Positions 52,301 through 62,400 of a DNA stretch of 64,000 bases are shown piece after piece (the stretch's first letter is position 1; the number at the start of each line of letters is the position of its first letter). A model generated the notes under the pieces. The model made no database searches. It was not told the DNA's origin and saw nothing but the letters and a program-made list of their open reading frames with translations. Where the stretch lies: contig NZ_PPPU01000016.1 in assembly GCF_006483455.1 (NCBI RefSeq), positions 62,001-126,000 of the forward strand. The letters run 5' to 3'. Position numbers and translations under genes: made by a program. Source of the DNA: Methylomonas koyamae (GTDB lineage Bacteria; Pseudomonadota; Gammaproteobacteria; Methylococcales; Methylomonadaceae).

Positions 52301-53417
52301 TGACGTAGCGATGGTCCATGTCGCGCCATAACTGCGCCTGCACCGACTTGACCCGTTCCGAAAATGACGCCGGCCGGGAATAATCCAGCTCCAGCAGCAC
52401 CACCGACGTAAAGTCGCCGACCAGCGCGTTGACTTGCGGATGAAACGGCAGCCGGTTGAACAGCGTCAGATTCAAGGTAAAACGTTTGCGGCTGCTCCAG
52501 CGGGCGACGACGGCGCCGTAGGCGGCCAGCAGCACCGCCGACGGCGTCACGCCCAGGCGTTGGGCACGGCTTTTGATTTGGCCCCAGCGCTCGGCGTCCA
52601 GGCTGGCGGACAGGCGGCGGAATTGCGGGCGGGCTATGCTTTCCGGGGCCACGGCCAGCGGAAAATCCGGGCCGGGCGGCAGGTCCTTGATTTTTTCCCG
52701 CCAATAGTTGCAGGACTCGCGGTAGGCTTCGGTTTGCTTCATCAATTCCAGACCGCGGACGTAGTCGGCGTAGGACAGTTCCAGCGGCGGCAATTCATCG
52801 CCCTGGTACAACCGGCGCCATTCCTCGCTGAGGATGTCGAAGCTCAAGGCGTCGAAAATCAGCACGTCTATGCTCAGATGCAGCCGCACCACGCCGTCAG
52901 GCAATAAGCTGGCGCGAATGTCGAACAAGGGCCACACCGCGGTATCCAGTACCTGGTGCGACATTTCCTCGCGGACTTGCTCCAGACTGGCGTTGCTCTC
53001 GTCTCCGGCGACACTGGCGTCCAGCACTTCGAAGCGGTATGCGGGGACCGTTTTTAAAATCTGTTGGCGGCCGTCGGGATTGACGACGGCGCGCAGCATG
53101 TCGTGGCGCTGGATCAAACGGTTGAAAGCCGTTTCCAGCCGCACCAGATCCAGGCCGCGGCAGTCGACTTCCATGTAGCCGTGGGCGGCGATATTGCCCA
53201 GATCAAATGCCGCCTGCCGGCCGACCCAATACGCCTGCTGAATGTCGGTCAGCGGAAACGGCTCAAAGCGGGTCTCGCCCATCGGCTGCAGTTTCGGCAC
53301 GTAGAAGTCGGTTTGGGCTTGGGACCTATCGTCCTGCGACCGTTGTTGCAGTCTCGCCATCAGACTCTGGCGCTGTTCGTTGCTCAGTTCGGCGATCAGT
53401 GATTGTGTGTTTGCCAT
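49323..53417 (-). CDS. NRPS thiazole module, Cy-A(Ox)-T, cysteine-specific
   Basis: This has 1364 residues. A heterocyclization domain (50-480) opens with PLTDIQQAYWVGR, has the D-V-L-I-F-D form of the DxxxxD motif near 182, and ends with TQTPQVWLDHQ. The A domain (from about 509) reads D-L-Y-N-M-S-L-I-W-K, one change from the well-known cysteine code D-L-Y-N-L-S-L-I-W-K. Between the A8 region and A10 it carries an inserted nitroreductase-like oxidase (about 965-1190, with KYRYGSAGSLYPVQLYLYA), as in epothilone- and myxothiazol-type modules. T has GGTSVDM near 1291. It should cyclise cysteine to thiazoline and oxidise it to thiazole. It lies 27 bases after the starter gene. Confidence 0.95.
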   Translation of the reverse strand: MANTQSLIAELSNEQRQSLMARLQQRSQDDRSQAQTDFYVPKLQPMGETRFEPFPLTDIQQAYWVGRQAAFDLGNIAAHGYMEVDCRGLDLVRLETAFNRLIQRHDMLRAVVNPDGRQQILKTVPAYRFEVLDASVAGDESNASLEQVREEMSHQVLDTAVWPLFDIRASLLPDGVVRLHLSIDVLIFDALSFDILSEEWRRLYQGDELPPLELSYADYVRGLELMKQTEAYRESCNYWREKIKDLPPGPDFPLAVAPESIARPQFRRLSASLDAERWGQIKSRAQRLGVTPSAVLLAAYGAVVARWSSRKRFTLNLTLFNRLPFHPQVNALVGDFTSVVLLELDYSRPASFSERVKSVQAQLWRDMDHRYVSGVQVLRELTEQRRDSNASLFPVVFTSAIKPNPADDTPAAMSWLGDVHYTITQTPQVWLDHQVTEDAGKLEYDWDSVSGLFPDGFLEAMFDAYRQLVGGLAQDDMLWQRPELDLLPREQRQLIAAANATAAPVPAGLLHEPFVRQARANPERIAVIDAEAEFSYGELYRLANRLAQRLWQSGAGSGELVGILLPKGRWQVVAALGILEAGGAYLPIEPGYGPDRIAQIIELSGLQRVVAADAAAGLRLPAGIEVLTVAELAASAQPVKALPVMRQPTDLAYVIYTSGSTGTPKGVMIDHRGALNTCVDINQRFEVGPDDRVLGLSALNFDLSVYDIFGVLGAGGTLVLPDADRQRDPGHWDEMVQRHGVSLWNTVPALMDIYTTYLDEVARRPNSSLRLVMMSGDWIPLPLPEAIRRSCPNARQFSLGGATEASIWSIIYPIGELSPDWRSIPYGKAMLNQSFHVLDEQMQACPVWVPGELYIGGIGVALGYWRDAERSAAQFVTHPRSGEKLYRTGDLGRLLPCGNIEFLGRKDFQVKINGFRVELGEVEINMARFAGVKAAVCAVTGDSGRARQLIAYYVRDPEAPAAAKTEDNDKIRFRLSQPGLRRFDAAAEAVALATEPEASDAGYRRRSQRLFPDTAVDLGSLGRLLSRLRRDPTAATPKYRYGSAGSLYPVQLYLYAVPGRIAGLAGGMYYYDPDQHRLVHLPGNGRIDAAYYGSWNAAMVDSAAFHLFLVANLEAIEPLYGQDSMHLCRIESGLITQILEQDAHRFGLATCQLGGFDFERARPLFELEQRSAYLHALVGGVELGDAELRELQLTQARFQHSDAGFESRLRDYLSQKLPDYMVPSLFIRLDELPLSANGKLDRKALPQPRKEVEAVAAVAVADSDLARQICAVWREVLGVDSVGPGDNFFDLGGTSVDMIKIHTRLRPLLSKDVPLLDMFFVYPTIAALVDYLQPKPRAAAPSAAADGAKRERSGRAPRRRSGAE

Positions 53418-53444
53418 CTCGTTGTCTCCAGTTAACCCGTTGGC

Positions 53445-56400
53445 TCAGGACGCGGCCAATTCGGCGCCATCGCGCACCAGTTCCGCCAGCAGCGCCTGCA
53501 AATCCGGCGAATCCTGCAATGCGTGCTCCAATACGGCTTCCGCCAGTTCGGCCACGGTCGGGTGTTTCATGATGTCGGTCAGCCGTAAGCGGCAGCCGTG
53601 GCGGCGATTGATTTCGTACAGGATTTGCGTCGCCAGCAGCGAATGGCCGCCCAGGGCAAAGAAATCGTCGCCGATATGGATGCTGTCCAATTGCAGGTGC
53701 TCGGCCCAGATCGCGGCGATTTCGCTTTCCAGCGCGTTGCGCGGCAACTGTCCGCCCGGCGCGGCCTCGGCCGCTTCCTGACCATGGGCCAGTTGCGCCA
53801 GTTGGCGCCGGTCGATCTTGCCGTTCGGGCTCAACGGAAATTCCGCCAATCGGATGCAGACGCCGGGTACCATGAACGCCGGCAACTTGGCCGTGGCGGT
53901 TTGTTTCAGCGCGTCGCCCAGCTCGGTCTCGGCGCTGTAGAAAGCCAGCAGGCGCTGGCGGCCGGGTTCGCCGTCGGCGATGACCACCGCCCGCTGCACG
54001 CCCGGCACTTGCGCCAGCACGGTTTCTATTTCGCCCAGCTCGATGCGGTGACCGCGAATCTTGACTTGAAAATCGGAGCGGCCCAGGTATTCGACCATGC
54101 CGTCCGGATTGAGCCGGCCCAGGTCGCCGGTGCGGTACATGCGCGCTCCCGGCGTTGCCGAAAACGGATCGGGCAGGAACGCGGCCGCGGTACCGACTTG
54201 GTTGCCGAAATAGCCCCGGCACAAGCCGTTGCCGGCCAGATAAATTTCGCCCTTGCCACCGGCCGGCACCGGATTCAGATCGGCGTCCAGCAGATAAAGC
54301 TGGCTGCCGGCGATCGGCCGGCCTATCGTCACCGGCCCCTGGAACCCTTCCGGGAAACGGACGAAGGTGCTGTAAGTGGTATCTTCCGAAGGGCCGTACA
54401 GGTTGTAGACCGCCACGTCCGGATAGTGCTGCTGGATGCCCTGCACCAGGGCCAAGGGCAAGGCTTCTCCGGCCAGATTGATGGTGCGCACCGATGCCGG
54501 TACCGCCCGCTGCCGCAGAATTTCTTCCATCGCCGACGGCACGGTGTTGATCAAGGCGATATCGTCCTGGCGCGCCAGTTCCGGCAGGTGCAGGATGTTA
54601 TCCACCATCACCACCTTGCCGCCGTGCGCCAGCGGGTAAAAGATTTCGTAAACCGACAGGTCGAAGCAGACCGAAGTCGAGGCCAGCATGCCGGCGCCGG
54701 CCGGCAACGCGAATTCCTGCGCCGCCCAGTCGATCATCGACGCGGCATTGCGATGTTCGATCGCCACGCCTTTGGGCAGGCCGGTGGAGCCGGAGGTAAA
54801 AATGATATAGGCCAGATGTTCCGGGCTGACCGTGCTGGCCGGCGCCGTGTCCGGGCACGAGGCCAGGCGCGGGTCGGCCGGGCTCAGCAGCGGCGCGGCA
54901 TTGGCGGCAGCCGAGATGGCGGCATCGGCCGTATCGGCGATCAACAGTTTGGCTTCGGCGCAACCCAAGATCACGGCCCGACGTTCGGCCGGATAGTTGG
55001 GATCGACCGGCACGTAACAGGCGCCGGCCTTCAATACCGCCAACAAGGCCACCACCAATTGCGGCCCGCGCGCCAGGCATACCGCCACCCGGTCTTCCAC
55101 ACCGACGCCGTGCTGTTGCAGCAGATGCGCCAGCCGGTTGGCCTGGGCGTCCAGTTCGCGGTAGCTCAACTCGGTGTCGTGCCAACGCAGCGCAATCCGT
55201 TCCGGCGTGAGCTCGGCCTGGTCCGCAAATAAATGGTGCAGGCAGCGGTTGTCGTAGGCGATGGGCGGATTCATGCCCAAGCCCTCGCGTTCTGCATCCA
55301 GCAGCAAATCGATGCCGCCGAGCCGGGTGTCCGGCGCCGCCGCCAGTTGCGCCAACAGCTTGGCGTAACGCGCCAGCAAACGTTCCGCGGTGTCGGCCGC
55401 GAACAGCGCGGTGTTGGAGGTCAGCACCAGCACGGTTTGGCTGGCGTCGGCCACCACGTCCAAGGTCAATTCGTATTTGGTGTGGGCGCTGGGCGGTACC
55501 AGCGGCGTGAAACGCAAGCCGCCGCCGGCCAGCGCACCGACCGCCTCGTAATTGAACACCGCGCTCACCAGCGCCGGCCGGCTCGGATCGCGTTCCGGAT
55601 TGACGGCGCGCACCAGTTCGGCGAACGGAAAACCGCGGTGCTCGAAAGCTTGCAGAAAGTCGTGCTTGGCTTGTTGCAGATAGTCGGCGAACGTGGCCTG
55701 GCTATCGCTGTTGCCGACGATAGGCAGGACGTTGACGCCGAAGCCGATGAAGCTTTCGCTAGGCCGGTCGCCGTGCATCGACACCGGCACGCCGATCACC
55801 GAGCGCTGCTGGCCGCTCAGACGGTTCAACAGCAAGCGGTAGACCGCCAGCATGACCATGAACGGCGTCGCATTGCAGCGCTGGGTCAGCGCTTTCAATT
55901 GGGCCGCGACCTCCGCATCCAGCACCAAACAGGTACGCTGGGCGGCGAAGCGCTGTTCCGGCGGCCGCGGATAATCGGTCGGCAAATCCAGTGCCGGGAC
56001 GCCCTGGCCGAACTGCTGCAACCAGAACTCGCGATCCTGCGGCCGTTGCGCGGCAACCCGGCGATTGGCTTCCGCCAGCGTCACCGGCCGCGGCAGCGCC
56101 AGCGCGCTACCGTCGCGCAGGTGGCGGTAGAACTCGACGATTTCCTGGATCAGCAAGCCGTAGGAAATGCCGTCGATAATCATGTGATGGGCCAGAAACA
56201 GCAACCAATAGCGGTCGTCGCCCAGCCGGGCCAGAAAGGCTTTAATGAGCGGCGGCCGGGTCAGATCGAAAGGTTCGGCGCTGCGCGCCAACACCCATTC
56301 CCGAGCCTTGGCTTCGGCCAGCGCCGCCGGCAAGTCGGAAAAATCGGCTTCGACCAGCGTCGTATCCGGCTCCTGGCCGATAACGACCTGGCTGCGGTCT

Positions 56401-59400
56401 TCGCTCAATGCGGCGCGCAACGAGTCGTGCCGGGCCACCACGCCGCGAAAGGCCTGCTCCAGTTTGTCCCGCTCCGGAGTTCCGGCCAGCTCGAACAGCA
56501 CCACTTCGTTGTAAGCCGCCTGCACTTCCTCGCTCAATTCCAGATGCACCAGGATGTCCTGCTGCGCGCCATTCAGCGGCAATGCGGCCGGCGCCTGCGG
56601 CAGCCGCGCCGTGATAACCGCCTGATAACCGGCATGGACTTCGGCGGCGGCTTCGATGAAGCCGGCGCGTTGCAGCAAATCGGTCCAGGCGGCGGCCGGC
56701 AGCAACGGATAGTCGGCGCGTAACGTGCTGTCCTGAAACGCCCACCAGCCGTCGGTCAGGCCGAAGATCAAGTCCAGCCAGGGCTGGCGACCGACGCATT
56801 CCAACAACAACAAGCGGCCGTTCGGTGCCAGCAGGCTGTGCAGATGGCTCAGGGTTTTGCCCAGATCGGCGGTCGCATGCAGCACGTTGGAGGCCACGAT
56901 CAAATCGAAACTTTGCCGGACAAAACCCTGCTCGGCCGGGTCGCGTTCGATATCCAAGGTGGCGAATTCGAGCTGCGGGTAGGCGGCGAATTCGCGCTCG
57001 GCGCGGTGTAAAAAGGCGCTGGACAGGTCGGTAAACAGATAGCGCAGGTCGCGGCGGCTCAGGCCGGGCAACAGTTGCGCGGTGGCCGAACCGGTGCCGG
57101 CGCCGACTTCCAATACTGAGGCTTTGCCTGAGACGTCGGCAACGGCAGCCACCGCCGCCCGCGCCAGAGCCACATTGGCCGCGGCAGCGCCGGGGGCGTG
57201 GCGGTAAAGCCGTTGCAGCAAGGCGTAGTTTTCACCGCCGAACAGCACTTCCGCCGCATCGCTGCGGCCGCACAGCACGGCCGGCAACGCGGCGGCACAC
57301 TGCAGCAATAAGTCGACTGCGGCGGCGTCGGCCGAACTGCGCGCCTCGCGTTCCAGATCCGCGGTCGCCACCGGCAGCGATTGCAGCAACTCCCAGTCTT
57401 CGCCGACGGCGCGCAGCCAGCCGGCTTCGTTCAACATCGCAAACAGACGGCCGAACAGGCGGCGGCGCTTAGGCGCCACGCCAATAGCGCTAGCGGCGCG
57501 TTCGACCTGGCAAACACCGCCGACTTGGCCCGGCAAGGCATGCAATTCCCGCAAGGCCTGAGCCGCCAACGCGGTCGCCAGTGCATTTAATGCCTGGGCG
57601 CCAGCTTCGCTGCCGGCCGTGTCGCGGCTGGCCGGCATTGGCGATCCGGCCGGCGGCGGGAAGAAGCCGCCTTGGCGCAGGGCCTGCGCCGATTCGCGCC
57701 CGGCGCGGACGATAAAGTCGACGTCGGCCTCGCTATGGGCGCTGCTGAGGAAGCAGGTGTGGCCTTCCCAGATATACACGCCGCGCAGCGTCATGTGGTA
57801 GAAAAACAGATTGGCTTCGATGGGCTGGAATTCGACGCTGTAATTGTCGAAAAACACGAAGCGGAACAAGGAGCCGGCGTGGTTGACCCGAATCGCGAAA
57901 CCCTCGGCGGCGAAATAGTCGTTCAATTCCTGTACCAGCCGCGCAGTCTTGGCGGTGATGCCGGCTTGCAAGGCCGGGCCGGCATCGCGCAACTGGCGCA
58001 GTACCGCAACGGCGGCGGCCATGGTCAGCGGATGGCCGCTGAAGGTGCCGGCAAAGAAAGTCGCGGTGGCCGCCGGATAAGAGTCGTCGTCGAATTGCCA
58101 GGGGCCGCCGTCGATTGCGTTCATGAAGCGGGCGTTGCCGGCGACGATGCCGATCGGCATGCCGCCGCCGGCCACCTTGCCGTAAGTGACCAAGTCGGCG
58201 CGGACGCCGAAATATTCCTGGGCGCCGCCCGGCGCCAAACGAAAACCGGTGATGATTTCGTCGAATATCAACGCGCAACCGGCGGCGCTGGCGATTTCCC
58301 GCAAGCGCTGCAGAAACTCGCGCGGTTGCAGGCCGGGCCGCCGGCTTTGCACCGGCTCGACCACGATGGCCGCCAGTTCGCCGGCATGCCGCTGGATCGT
58401 TGCCAGCGCGGCCTCGTCGCCGTAGGCCAGCACGATGGCGTCCTGCGCTACCGAGAGCGGCACGCCGGGCGCGATCGGCAAACCGCTGCCACCCTCGCCG
58501 CCGGCCTTGACCAGCATGGTATCGGAATGGCCGTGGTAAGAGCCGGCAAAGCGGACGATGCGGGTGCGACCGGTGACGGCGCGAGCCAGCCGCACCGCGG
58601 TCATCACCGCTTCGGTGCCGGAATTGGCGAAAGCCACCCGTTCGCAACCGGTCAGATCGCGCACCAACTGCGCCGCCTCGCCGACCAGAGGGCTTTTCGG
58701 CCCGACCTGGATGCCGTCCGCCAGCTGGGCGGCCAGGGCTTGCTTGACCAACTCCGGGTTGTAGCCGAGCAGGCTGGAACCGAAGGCCATGGTCAGATCG
58801 ACGAATTCGTTGCCGTCCAGGTCGTAAATCCGGGAACCTGCGGCGGTTTTGACTACCAGCGGGAAGATCATCGCTTTGGTCGCTTGGCGGAAACCAAGCG
58901 AACTGCGGTAATCGGCGAACACCTCGCGGTAGGTTTCGGCGTAACGTTTCGAGCCGGCGTGCTTGGCCTGGTAGGCGGCGGCCAGTTCGCGCAGATGTTG
59001 CTGTTGCGCCGGGTTCAAGCCTGCCGCCGCGGCATTGCCGGCGGCCGGCAACGGCGTTGCCGGCCGCAAAGCCGGAGTTGCTGCCGGCACCGGACTGGGG
59101 CTGGATGCCGGCACGACAGGCGCCGGTTGCGACTGCGAAGAGACGCCGCCGCGCAACAAGCCGAGTTGGTCTTGCACCAGGCGGTTGAACGCATCCAGTT
59201 GCCGCTCCAGCAAACCGTGCCAGTCGCCTGGCGCGGCGGCGCCGGGTGCGGCAAACGGCAACGGCGCCTGTTCCGATTCGGCCGGCGCCGGTAATGCCGC
59301 GGCGGCGGCCGGCTCGGCGTCGAGTTTCGGGCTGGCGGCGGCAATCGCCGGCGCCAGCGTGTCGATGCTGGACAACTCGGCAAACAGGCGCGCCATCCCG

Positions 59401-62400
59401 ATGTCGACCGCATAACGTTCGCTGACCAGGCGCAACAGTTCGGTCAACACCAGCGAGTCGGCACCCAATTCCAGGAAACTGCGCCGGTTGTCCAGTTCAC
59501 CGGCCGGGCGTTTCAGCAACAGGCCGAGCTGGCGTTGCAACCAGCTAGCGACAGCCGTAGCGGCAGCGACGTCCGCTGTCTCGGCACCGGCCGGCGAAGT
59601 AACGCCCTGCTCTGCCAGCCAGGCGGCCAGCGCCTGCAGGCTACGCAAGTCTTCGAATAAACTGTGAATCGCAACTTGCACGCCGAAACGGCCCTGCACC
59701 TGACGCAGAAACTCCACCAGTACCAGCGAGTCGGCGCCCAGTTCCAGGAACGAGCGGTTGGGGTCGATGTCATCGGTTGCGCATTTCAGCAATGGGGCTA
59801 GTAAACGGGCAAGTTCGCCGGTCGTGGTGGTGGCGGTCGCGGTCGTCATGGGTGTCCTGGTGGTAGGTTGGAGCCAAAAACGGCTGGGTTGAAACGGATA
59901 GCCGGGCAAATCGAGCTGGTCGAAGGTTTCGCCGGCCCAAGCGGAGCCGAAATCGACGCGGTAACCGGCGCGCCACAGCTCGGCCAGGGCCGAATTCAGC
60001 GCCAGCCAGTCCGGGCGCTGCGCATCCAGGCTCGAGACGACGGCCGGGGCCGGGTCGAAGCGACGCAGCATCGGGGCCAATGCCGGTTGGGCGCCGATCT
60101 CCAGAAAGGTGCCGACACCTAACGCCTCGGCGGCGGCGATGCATTCTCTAAAGCGTACCGGTTGGCGCAGATGTTCGACCCAATAGTCGGCGTCGAAGCG
60201 CGCTACCGGCGCCGCGTGCAGGTTGCCGATCACCGGCAGCCGCGGCGCTTGCCACGCCACCTGATTGGCGACGGCGCGGAATTCTTCGAGTATCGGTTCC
60301 ATGTCGGCGCTGTGAAAAGCGCGCTTGACCTTCAACGGCAGCACGGCGATACCCGCAGCCTTGGCGCGTTCGGTCAGCGCTTCCAGCGCCGGCAGCGGAC
60401 CGGAGACCGTGACCTGGGCCGGGCCGTTGTCGGCCGCCAGCGCCAACGCCGGGTCGGCGGCGATCAGTTCCAGAGCGGCGGCCTTGCCGGTCAGCATCGC
60501 CAGCATGCCGCCGCGGTCGGAACAGCGCTGCATCAGTTGCGCGCGCAACACCACCAGCCGCAAGGCATCGGCCAGCGACATCGCCCCGGCAAAGCAGGCG
60601 GCGACGTATTCGCCCAGACTGTGGCCGACCGCGACGGCCGGCGCCAGGCCGCAGCTTTCGAAATAGCGCGCCAGCGCATAGCCGACCACGAACAACGCCG
60701 GTTGCGCGGTCGCGGTTTCGGCCAGATGGTCGTGATCCAGCGCATCCGGGCCGAACAACAACGGCGCCACCGGCGCCATTCCGGCGCCGCTCAATAACAG
60801 ATCGCATTGGTCGACCGTGGCCCGGAACACCGGCGCATGCGCGTACAATCCGCGGGCCATGCCGGCATATTGGCTGCCCTGACCGGTGAACAGGAAGGCC
60901 AGCGGTTTCGGCGTACCGGCGACAACCGCCGGCCCAGCCTGACCGCTTTGCGCCAGCCGGGCCAGGCCGGCCAGCAATTCGCCGCTGTCGGCGGCATGCA
61001 ACACGCTACGGTAAGGCAAGCCGCTACGGCCGCGGTTGGCCTGATAACACAGGCTGGCCCAGCGCTCGGCGCCGGCTTGCAGAAAATCCAGGTATGCCGC
61101 AGCCAACGCCGCCAAATCGGCCGGCCGCTCTGCCGACAACAACAAGGCGTAATGCGAACGCTGCGGCCGCTTAACGGCGGCAACGGCCGGTTCCGCCCGG
61201 CGCAGCACGACGTGGGCGTTGCTGCCACCGAAGCCCATCGACGTCACGCCGATGTGGCGTAGCGGCTGTTCTGTCGCGAAAAGGCGCAGCTCGGTATTGA
61301 CCGCCAGCGCCTTGGCATCGAAGCGGATGTGCGGATTCAGCGCACTGAATCCGGCCAGCGGCGGTACGGCATTGTGTTGCAGGCACAACACGGCCTTGAT
61401 CAGGCCGGCAATGCCCGCCGCAGCTTCGAGATGGCCGATGTTGGCTTTGACCGAACCGATCAGGCAGGGCCGCTCGCGGCCGGCGCCGACCACCTCGGCC
61501 AGGGCGCCGGCTTCGATCGGATCGCCCAACGCGGTGCCGGTACCGTGCGCTTCCAGATAATCGACCGTATTCGGCTCCAGTTTGGCGGCGGCATAGGCCC
61601 GGCGTAACAAGGCGCGTTGGGCGACGCCGTTCGGCGCGGTCAGGCCGAAGCTGTGGCCGTCCTGGTTGATCGCGCTGCCAGCGATGTACGCCAGCACCCG
61701 ATTGCCGCGCGCGGCCGCCAGCGTTTCCCGGCGCAACACCACCAGCCCGACGCCTTCGCCGCGCACGTAACCGTCGGCTGCGGCGTCGAAACTGTGGCAG
61801 GCCGCCGTCGCCGACAGCATGCCGGCCTTGCCCAGCGCGCGAGTCAAGGCCGGATTCAGCATCAAATTGACGCCGCCGACCAGAGCGGTGTCGCATTCGC
61901 CGGCCAGCAGGCTTTGGCAGGCCAGGTGCACCGCCACCAACGACGAGGAACAGGCCGTATCCACCGCCAGGCTGGGACCGCGCAAGTCCAGAAAATAAGA
62001 AAGCCGGTTGGCGGCGATACTGGCGGCGGTACCGGTGCCGGCGTGGCCGTCCAGGCTGCTGTCGCTGCGCCAGGCCAATTGGCCGTACTCCGAACCGCTG
62101 ATGCCGATGAACACGCCGGTAGCGGAGCCGGCCAATTCCTCGCGGGAAATGCCGGCCTGTTCCAGCGCGGTCCAGGCCGCGGTCAGCAGCAAGCGCTGCT
62201 GCGGATCGAGTATCTCCGCCTCTTTCGGCGAAATATGGAACGGCGCCGGATCGAACAGGTCGATGCCGTCCAGCCAGCCGGCGGCGCCGAGCGCGTCGAC
62301 ATCGTCCACCAAGCCGGCCAGCAAGGCCTTGCGCTCGGCGGGTAGCGGCCGCACCGCGCTGGTGCCGGAGCGCAGTAAATCCCAGAACGCCGCGGTGTCG

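Noticed and set aside
55233-59294. Plus-strand frames of about 500 codons opposite the starter megaprotein
   Set aside because: Same explanation: shadows of the minus-strand C, A, AMT and MT domains.
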